Shown: piece after piece, positions 34,298-39,238 of the stretch
Numbering within the stretch: position 1 is the stretch's first letter
Layout of the letters: each line of letters opens with the position of its first letter
Source of the DNA: an uncultured eubacterium 1-6
GTDB lineage: Bacteria > Bacillota > Clostridia > Lachnospirales > Lachnospiraceae
Direction: 5' to 3'
NCBI GenBank assembly: GCA_903789595.1
Contig: CAIFEZ010000018.1
Coordinates: forward strand, 39,428 to 78,665
Length of the DNA stretch: 39,238 nucleotides
Program-made: the position numbers and the translations under genes
The notes under the pieces: model-generated
What the model saw: only the letters and a program-made list of their open reading frames with translations
The model's database searches: none
What the model was told of the DNA's origin: nothing

Positions 34298-34783
34298 ATG
34301 GATCATAAAATGAATTTTACAACGGATATTTTTGAACAGTTTGATAAAAAGTGGGCGCTGCTTACGGCGGGATCAATGGAGAAGTTCAATACCATGACCA
34401 TCAGCTGGGGCGGTCTGGGAACGTTCTGGGGAAAGCCGGTGGCGACGGTCTATGTCAGACAGTCCCGTTACACGCATGCGTTTATGGACGGCGGCGAATA
34501 CTTCACGGTCAGCTTTTATCCGGAGTCTTGCAGGAAAGTTCTGAGCGTTCTCGGATCAAAGTCTGGAAGAGAGATGGACAAGATGAAGGATTCCGGCCTT
34601 ACGCCGGAGAAGGCGGGCGAAACTGTGACGTTCCGGGAGGCGGAGGTGACACTGGTGTGCCGGAAGCTGTTCCGTCAGACGCTGGATTCCGCAAATATTC
34701 CGGCGGATATCGTGAAGCAGTACTATGAGGGACAGACGGATCACGATATGTATATCGGCGAGGTTGTAGATATCATCCGATGA
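34298..34783 (+). CDS. Flavin reductase-like domain protein
   Basis: The protein is 161 aa and cytoplasmic. The flavin reductase-like (FMN-binding split-barrel) fold shows in WALLTAGSMEKFNTMTISWG (residues ~15-35), then WGKPVATVYVRQSRYTHAFM and YFTVSFYPESCRKVLSVLGS, the standard order of FMN-contacting strands. The C-terminal part (GQTDHDMYIGEVVDII) is also typical. It probably binds FMN and reduces it with NAD(P)H, or serves as an FMN protein of unknown partner. AGGAAAGGA sits about ten bases before the ATG. It lies just after the vestigial gene copy and converges on the LytTR gene. Confidence 0.88.
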   Translation: MDHKMNFTTDIFEQFDKKWALLTAGSMEKFNTMTISWGGLGTFWGKPVATVYVRQSRYTHAFMDGGEYFTVSFYPESCRKVLSVLGSKSGREMDKMKDSGLTPEKAGETVTFREAEVTLVCRKLFRQTLDSANIPADIVKQYYEGQTDHDMYIGEVVDIIR

Positions 34784-34818
34784 AATTTGCTGGGATTTGA
34801 AGTGCTTTTTCTATGCAG

Positions 34819-34873
34819 GAGAGCCGGCGTTGTTCGTGTGCTGAGAGATGTGCACAGGACAGCGCCGGCTCTC
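34819..34873. terminator. Hairpin between convergent flavin reductase and LytTR genes
   Basis: A perfect 11-bp stem GAGAGCCGGCG/CGCCGGCTCTC (34819-34829 with 34863-34873) is extended inside by a TGTTCGTGTGC/GTGCACAGGACA imperfect stem. T-tracts are poor on both sides, so it may block transcription from both directions by structure alone. Confidence 0.6.
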
Positions 34874-34923
34874 TTCGGTCATGCTGCCGGTTTGGCAGAT
34901 TTCCGAGACCGGAATTACCGGAT

Positions 34924-35736
34924 TTACCGGTTCTGGAAGTACTGATTGATGCGTTCTTTTATTTCAGCTACCTTTTTGAACGGTATCGGGAGCTCCCGTC
35001 CATCGATCAGGATCACTGACTGATCCTGTATGCGGGCGACCATGGCCATATTGACGATATTGATGCGGCTGATCTTCAGGAACTGATCGGTCAGCTTCTC
35101 CGAGAATTCCTTCAGCATGGTACGGGTCCGGATCATGCTGCATTCGAGGAATATCTCGGTGTATTTATTGTCTGACTGCAGGTACACAATTTCATCCTGG
35201 TCAATATAGTGAATGGTCCGTTCACAGTCTGTAATGGCCAGTCTTTCGCTGCCCTTCTTCCGCTGGACCTCCCGATCGACGTATTTCATGAGATAAGAAT
35301 TCAGCTTCATCGGGAAATGCTCATTCTCCGTGACGTTCCACTCGCCGATGGGATTGGTGTTGGACAGATGCATCAGCCAGAGCCTTTCGCCTTCCTGCCG
35401 CCAGACCGCGACAATGCGCTGCTCGGAGAGGCGGATAAATCTGTTCTCGTTATTCGTCACGACAACGTATTTCCCGATGATCGTGCAGACAGGACCGGTG
35501 TTCTGCGCCAGATAATAGGTCTGGTTCATCAGCACGCACGGCAGCATTTCTTTCACAATCGTCTCAATCTCTGCCTTAAAGCTCGCAAATCCGAGGATAA
35601 TCTGGCCCTGCTGTGCGCCGATCCAGGTCATTTCCGGGTCACACACAGCGAAAACCGGTTCCGGATTCTTTTTGTAAAACTCTTCCATGAAGGCAATGGT
35701 CAACCGCAGCGCTTCGTCTGTATATCGTTTTTTCAT
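34924..35736 (-). CDS. LytTR transcriptional regulator with SnoaL-like N-terminal domain
   Basis: The protein is 270 aa and cytoplasmic. Residues ~10-150 resemble a SnoaL/NTF2-like cup (FYKKNPEPVFAVCDPEMTWI, then GFASFKAEIETIVKEMLP and RIVAVWRQEGERLWLMHLSN), a small-molecule-binding fold. Residues ~165-268 form a LytTR DNA-binding domain (IHYIDQDEIVYLQSDNKYTE; TMLKEFSEKLTDQFLKISR; INIVNMAMVARI; LPIPFKKVAEIKERI). No receiver domain, so it is a one-component regulator. I chose the ATG at 35736 because GGGGGA lies seven bases upstream; an upstream ATG at 35751 overlaps that site. It is divergent from the surface-protein region and may regulate it (inference). Confidence 0.88.
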   Translation of the reverse strand: MKKRYTDEALRLTIAFMEEFYKKNPEPVFAVCDPEMTWIGAQQGQIILGFASFKAEIETIVKEMLPCVLMNQTYYLAQNTGPVCTIIGKYVVVTNNENRFIRLSEQRIVAVWRQEGERLWLMHLSNTNPIGEWNVTENEHFPMKLNSYLMKYVDREVQRKKGSERLAITDCERTIHYIDQDEIVYLQSDNKYTEIFLECSMIRTRTMLKEFSEKLTDQFLKISRINIVNMAMVARIQDQSVILIDGRELPIPFKKVAEIKERINQYFQNR

Positions 35737-35783
35737 AAGCAAATCCCCCATTTTCAGAACCTGACAATACGATATCGATATAC

Positions 35784-35806
35784 CGGTAATCCAAATCTAT
35801 CGGTAA
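35784..35806. promoter_or_regulatory. CGGTAA direct repeat upstream of the LytTR gene
   Basis: CGGTAA occurs at 35784-35789 and 35801-35806 (TTACCG on the coding strand), 17 bases start to start, beside the palindrome CGATATCG. LytTR proteins bind direct repeats, so an autoregulatory site is possible. Confidence 0.3.
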
Positions 35807-35989
35807 GACAGCCCGACAAACAGAAAAGGCTTCTGCGTCAGTCTGTTTTTATGTAAATTATAGCGGAATTTCACATCGTATGGAATGAATTCGGCGGAAA
35901 TCACTTGGAATATTGAAAAAACAACCTGATTCAGCGCTTTCTCACGGAAATGACAGAAAATGTGCCGGGGAAATGAGACGTTCCGTTCG

Positions 35990-36049
35990 ATTTCACGCGT
36001 TGAAGCGGCAGTTTGATAGAATGCAAAAGAATTCGATTTCGCGTGAAAT
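35990..36049. promoter_or_regulatory. Inverted repeat upstream of a strong promoter
   Basis: ATTTCACGCG (35990-35999) and its exact reverse complement CGCGTGAAAT (36040-36049) flank 40 bases. It sits about 35 bases upstream of the -35 at 36084. Related TTCAC words occur nearby (near 35870 and 36048). It could be an operator for the divergent regulator. Confidence 0.4.
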
Positions 36050-36083
36050 TCACACCCAGTTTTTGGTCATTCACTCCGTTTTG

Positions 36084-36112
36084 TTGTTTTCAAAAACAAG
36101 ATTTAATATAAT
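36084..36112 (+). promoter_or_regulatory. Sigma-70-type promoter with long leader before the surface-protein gene
   Basis: TTGTTT (36084-36089), exactly 17 bases, then TATAAT (36107-36112). It points toward the surface-protein gene at 36737, giving a leader of about 620 bases. Confidence 0.65.
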
Positions 36113-36193
36113 GATAACAGTATAAACGTGAATTATCAAGAAATATACAAAAAACAGCGTTGATTATCAGAAAAAAATAGAAAACAGGAGGGG

Positions 36194-36211
36194 ATGAAAA
36201 TGGTTATTTAG
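36194..36211 (+). CDS. Possible five-codon leader peptide (MKMVI) or truncated gene start
   Basis: AGGAGGGG is followed by ATG AAA ATG GTT ATT TAG. The ribosome site is too good to be chance-like, yet the frame ends after five codons and the next ~170 bases contain scattered stops. It is either a leader peptide or the start of a decayed gene. It lies downstream of the promoter at 36084. Confidence 0.3.
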   Translation: MKMVI

Positions 36212-36382
36212 GAGGCACCGCATCAGACGGAACTGAGTAAATACAGACGAAAGTAACTGGAATACATGAGCATACAGGATCTGCAGAGGCATGGCTGAGC
36301 AGGTTTCTGTGCAGGATCAGCAACTGATAAACGGGTGGAGCTTGAGGTAAATCATTGGTCTATACATCATCTGATGCTTTCA

Positions 36383-36419
36383 AACGAGATAAAACACGCT
36401 GCGCGAGTTTTATCTCGTT
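36383..36419 (+). promoter_or_regulatory. Perfect 13-bp hairpin in the surface-gene leader
   Basis: AACGAGATAAAAC (36383-36395) pairs exactly with GTTTTATCTCGTT (36407-36419) around an 11-base loop. It abuts dispersed repeat copy 2. No T-tract follows. Confidence 0.6.
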
Positions 36420-36420
36420 G

Positions 36421-36480
36421 TCGCGACGCTCGGCGCACACGAATACTTCGCATTCGGCTGCGGCTCACTGTTCGCGTAAA
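36421..36480. repeat. Dispersed 60-bp repeat, copy 2
   Basis: It matches 23057-23116 at 55 of 60 positions, same orientation, ending CGCGTAAA. A perfect 13-bp hairpin lies just before it and a CCTGC/GCAGG stem just after it. The region 36481-36736 beyond it holds no supported gene. Confidence 0.85.
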
Positions 36481-36736
36481 TCAGATCCGGTCTCCTGCAT
36501 GCGCTTTGCAGCAGGCGGCCCGACTGCGTTTTCTGGATGAAAATTTAAATTATACTTTGAGAAAAAGAGAAAATCAAGTACTGATTTTTCCCACAAACGG
36601 TTGTTTTCGGTGCTGTCGCATAATGAAAAATTCTGTGACAATACCATAAAAACAGGGATACCTTAACGATCGGAAAACATCCGGCGTCGATCCCTGCCTC
36701 GACAACGATACAAGAACTAAATGGAGGGAGCATACT

Positions 36737-39196
36737 ATGAAGAAAAGGAGAAGACAGAGATTTCTAAGTCTCATGCTGGCGCTTTGCATGATTGTGTCCG
36801 CCGGTATGATGACGCCGTTGAACATTTCGGCAGATTCTGCGGATGTAAGCGCAACGCAGGAGACCTGGCAGGAAGACAGCGCCCTGACGGGCGGTGCGGC
36901 TTCGGATCAGACGGAGACTGTGACGACAGATACAGGGGCAGATATCGTATCGGCCACGCAGGACCCGGCGGCAGCGAACGCGGATACCCAGACCGAGGGG
37001 TCAGGTACGGTTCCGGAGGAAACGGCAGCTCCCGCAGCGGAGCAGACCGATGCAGGAACCGGGCAGCCGAATGCGGCGGGGACAGAATCCACAGAGATTA
37101 CAGAGACACCGTCCGAGCCTCAGATCGCTGAGACACAGACAGACGGAACCGCCGGGGAAGCGCAGAGCACCGGGAACACAGATGCATCTGCGGCGAACGA
37201 AGAACAGAAGCAGGATCAGGATTCGGAAGAAACCGAAGAATCCTGGCCGGCACAGACCTTCACAGGTCATGCAAATAACATCACCGTGAATGTGACGGCA
37301 GCAGAGGGAATCTTCCCGGCCGGTACGACCATGGTAACCACAGCGGTATCGGCGCAGACAGCGAAGGATATCGCGAATCAGGCATCGGACGGACAGAAAG
37401 AGGTTGTAGACGCCATCGGTGTGGACATCTCCTTCCGCGATGCATCCGGAAATGAAATCGAGCCGAAGGACGGACAGAGCGTAGAAGTGAGCATGACCGT
37501 TGATGCGGCGAGCACGCTTTCTGGAGATAACTTCTCAGTCGTTCATAAATCAGACGACGGAAATGTACAGACGGTAACAGAAAACGCAACAGCAGAAGGA
37601 GCGGTTTTCGAGACAGGAGCATTTTCAATCTACGTCATTACCGGTGAAGGAACAGAAGATCAGCAACCGGCGATCGCTACCTATATTTTTCATAATGCGG
37701 ATGGAAATGAGATATCTGGTTCCACACAGAAGGTAAAGGACGGCGAGACGGTCTATGCGCCGGCCACACCGGAAAAAAATGGAAGCAAGTTCCTTGGCTG
37801 GTCCTATAACAAGGACGCAACTGCACTTCAGGAAGGCGATCCGGGTGACTTCGTAAAGCGGACAGCCTCTGTGAAGACGACCGGAGATGTTAAGCTGTAT
37901 CCGGTTTTCAAGGAAGCTTACTATGTTTTCTTTCTGGATGCTCAGGGAAGAGTCAGTACGACAAAAGAGGGCGTAAGCGGAGATGAAATCTCTGTCACGG
38001 ATGTAAAAATCCCGCTCGATTCTACCCATTCGGTTACTGGTTGGTACACTGAAAAAGAATTCACGAATACTAATAAAGTTGATTCGGTTACACTTTCTAA
38101 TCACAATGTAACGCTCTATCCGAAGGTGGAAGAAGGACATTATCTGTACTTCTCCAGCGGAGACGGAGCAAGTTATGTAAAGCCGGTATTCGTTGCGGCG
38201 AATGGTAAGACAGCTGAACCGGAAGAGCCGACAAGACCTGGCTATACTTTCAGTCATTGGTCAGAGGAAAAAGACGGTTCTAAATACTCCTTTGGCAGCC
38301 CGATTTCGGAAGATACCACGCTCTATGCTGTGTGGGAAGCGAACAGTGATACCGAATATACTGTCATTTTCTGGAAGCAGTCTGTCAATGACAGCAAGGA
38401 TGCTGCAGATGATGCGAAGACCTATGATTACGCTGAATCAGTAACGCGTACCGGAATAACCGGTGCAAGTGTATCTCCAACCCCGAAAGATCAGAGTAAA
38501 GGATATACTGGTTTCACTTATAATAGTTCGAAATCCACATCTGTAACCATCAACGGTGATGGAACAACGATCCTGAATGTCTACTATGACCGGAACCTGC
38601 TGACCATTAACTTCTACACATGGCAGCGCAATGGAAGGTGGGGTGGCCAATGGAGCGAATATAAATCTTTTACCGGTCTTTATGGACAGACACTTGCACA
38701 GAATGGATATACATGGCCTGGCCAGTACAAATGGTATACGATAAAGGATGATAATGGTAACACTGGCGGAACAAATATCACGTTCTTAGATGCATTTATT
38801 TCTGATGATTATGCAAATCATGGGAGTGATACGATATTAAATCTGTATGGCTCTGATGAAGGTGGTTCAATATCGATTAATCACTATAAGCAGAATTTGG
38901 ATGGAAGCTATTCCTATGATTCACCGGCAAATAGCACAAAATCAAAATCAGGGACATTTACTTTTACAAATAAATATACTGGTTTTACGATAAACAGTTA
39001 TTTTACGGGTCTGAATACTCCGAATGATTATTCCCGCTGGAGTTCTGCATCTGCTGGTTCATCTACTCAGTATAGATATAATCTTTATGTTCGTTATACC
39101 AGAAACAGCTATCACCTTGCTTACTACAACTACAACAGTGTAGTGAAAGAGGAATCGCTTCTTTACGAAGCTCCTCTCAATAGCCAATGTCATTAA
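36737..39196 (+). CDS. Secreted InlB B-repeat surface protein, probably truncated at the 3' end
   Basis: The protein is 819 aa to the stop at 39196. A signal peptide (MKKRRRQRFLSLMLALCMIV, cleavage probably near residue 33) is followed by a Thr/Ala/Glu-rich low-complexity stalk (~35-180), a beta domain (~180-310), then InlB-type Listeria-Bacteroides repeats: KFLGWSYNKDATAL ... LYPVF, VTGWYTEKEFT ... LYPKV, and RPGYTFSHWSEEKDGSKYSF ... TTLYAVWEA. More Tyr/Thr-rich strands follow to ~810. There is no cell-wall anchor (LPXTG) or other C-terminal module. The last residues run YEAPLNSQCH then stop; in relatives a stretch like YEAPLSSY continues into further repeats. The coding sequence therefore seems interrupted there. 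GGAGGGAG precedes the ATG. Confidence 0.85.
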   Translation: MKKRRRQRFLSLMLALCMIVSAGMMTPLNISADSADVSATQETWQEDSALTGGAASDQTETVTTDTGADIVSATQDPAAANADTQTEGSGTVPEETAAPAAEQTDAGTGQPNAAGTESTEITETPSEPQIAETQTDGTAGEAQSTGNTDASAANEEQKQDQDSEETEESWPAQTFTGHANNITVNVTAAEGIFPAGTTMVTTAVSAQTAKDIANQASDGQKEVVDAIGVDISFRDASGNEIEPKDGQSVEVSMTVDAASTLSGDNFSVVHKSDDGNVQTVTENATAEGAVFETGAFSIYVITGEGTEDQQPAIATYIFHNADGNEISGSTQKVKDGETVYAPATPEKNGSKFLGWSYNKDATALQEGDPGDFVKRTASVKTTGDVKLYPVFKEAYYVFFLDAQGRVSTTKEGVSGDEISVTDVKIPLDSTHSVTGWYTEKEFTNTNKVDSVTLSNHNVTLYPKVEEGHYLYFSSGDGASYVKPVFVAANGKTAEPEEPTRPGYTFSHWSEEKDGSKYSFGSPISEDTTLYAVWEANSDTEYTVIFWKQSVNDSKDAADDAKTYDYAESVTRTGITGASVSPTPKDQSKGYTGFTYNSSKSTSVTINGDGTTILNVYYDRNLLTINFYTWQRNGRWGGQWSEYKSFTGLYGQTLAQNGYTWPGQYKWYTIKDDNGNTGGTNITFLDAFISDDYANHGSDTILNLYGSDEGGSISINHYKQNLDGSYSYDSPANSTKSKSGTFTFTNKYTGFTINSYFTGLNTPNDYSRWSSASAGSSTQYRYNLYVRYTRNSYHLAYYNYNSVVKEESLLYEAPLNSQCH

Positions 39197-39206
39197 GTTA
39201 AACTCT

Positions 39207-39238
39207 ATGAGTTAGATTCCATTGTTGGTCTAACTCAT
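39207..39238. repeat. Inverted repeat at the window end, possible mobile-element boundary
   Basis: ATGAGTTAGA (39207-39216) and its exact reverse complement TCTAACTCAT (39229-39238) enclose 12 bases. It lies 11 bases past the premature stop of the surface-protein gene, in AT-rich sequence unlike what precedes it. It may be the end of an inserted element, but too little is visible to name one. Confidence 0.45.

Noticed and set aside
35913-36125. 70-codon plus-strand frame upstream of the surface-protein promoter
   Set aside because: No ribosome binding site, no family resemblance, and it overlaps the inverted repeat and the promoter.
36335-36649. 104-codon plus-strand frame sharing a peptide with a frame near 23010
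   Set aside because: The shared peptide is only the translation of the dispersed 60-bp intergenic repeat.

Overview
The window looks like a piece of a gut Clostridia chromosome, most likely Lachnospiraceae. The reasons are moderate GC content, strong AGGAGG-type ribosome binding sites, YesM/YesN-type two-component genes, CUT2 sugar ABC transport genes, UroD-family methyltransferase-like genes beside sugar transporters, a GGDEF protein fused to a LacI-type sensor fold, and an InlB-repeat surface protein. This rests on family recognition and style, not on a marker gene. The window begins inside a tandem repeat and ends on the closing arm of an inverted repeat, so it may be a whole assembly contig broken at repeats (inference).

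Layout. 1-770 is a 103/104-bp tandem repeat array. 835-5382 (minus) holds a PucR-type regulator, then a GPH/MFS symporter cotranscribed with a UroD-family protein. 5828-10575 (plus) is a response regulator, a histidine kinase and a sugar-binding lipoprotein, arranged like the sensory three-component systems that use a periplasmic binding protein. 11180-17557 (plus) is a CUT2 sugar ABC operon: binding protein, ATPase, two permeases, a second UroD-family protein and a rhamnose-mutarotase-family protein. A minus-strand AraC regulator (17725-18621) separates it from a second plus-strand block, 18917-21998: a fucose/arabinose-isomerase-family protein, a RhaS-like binding protein and an L-rhamnose mutarotase. 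Together 2915-21998 reads as a deoxyhexose (L-rhamnose-like) uptake and processing region. No kinase or aldolase is present. The two UroD-family proteins raise the possibility that the natural substrate is methylated.

The second half is more mixed: a two-helix membrane protein of unknown function, a sensor-GGDEF protein, an HD hydrolase, a UvrA2-like ATPase, a debris region with relics of rarA and of a RelE/ParE toxin, a large protein with a dikinase ATP-binding domain and a degenerate RecA-like front end, a RelA/SpoT-type synthetase domain protein, a flavin reductase, a SnoaL-LytTR regulator, and a secreted InlB-repeat protein that is probably cut short at the window edge. Several intergenic regions carry short tandem, inverted or dispersed repeats. 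I saw no rRNA, tRNA, CRISPR array or intact transposase.
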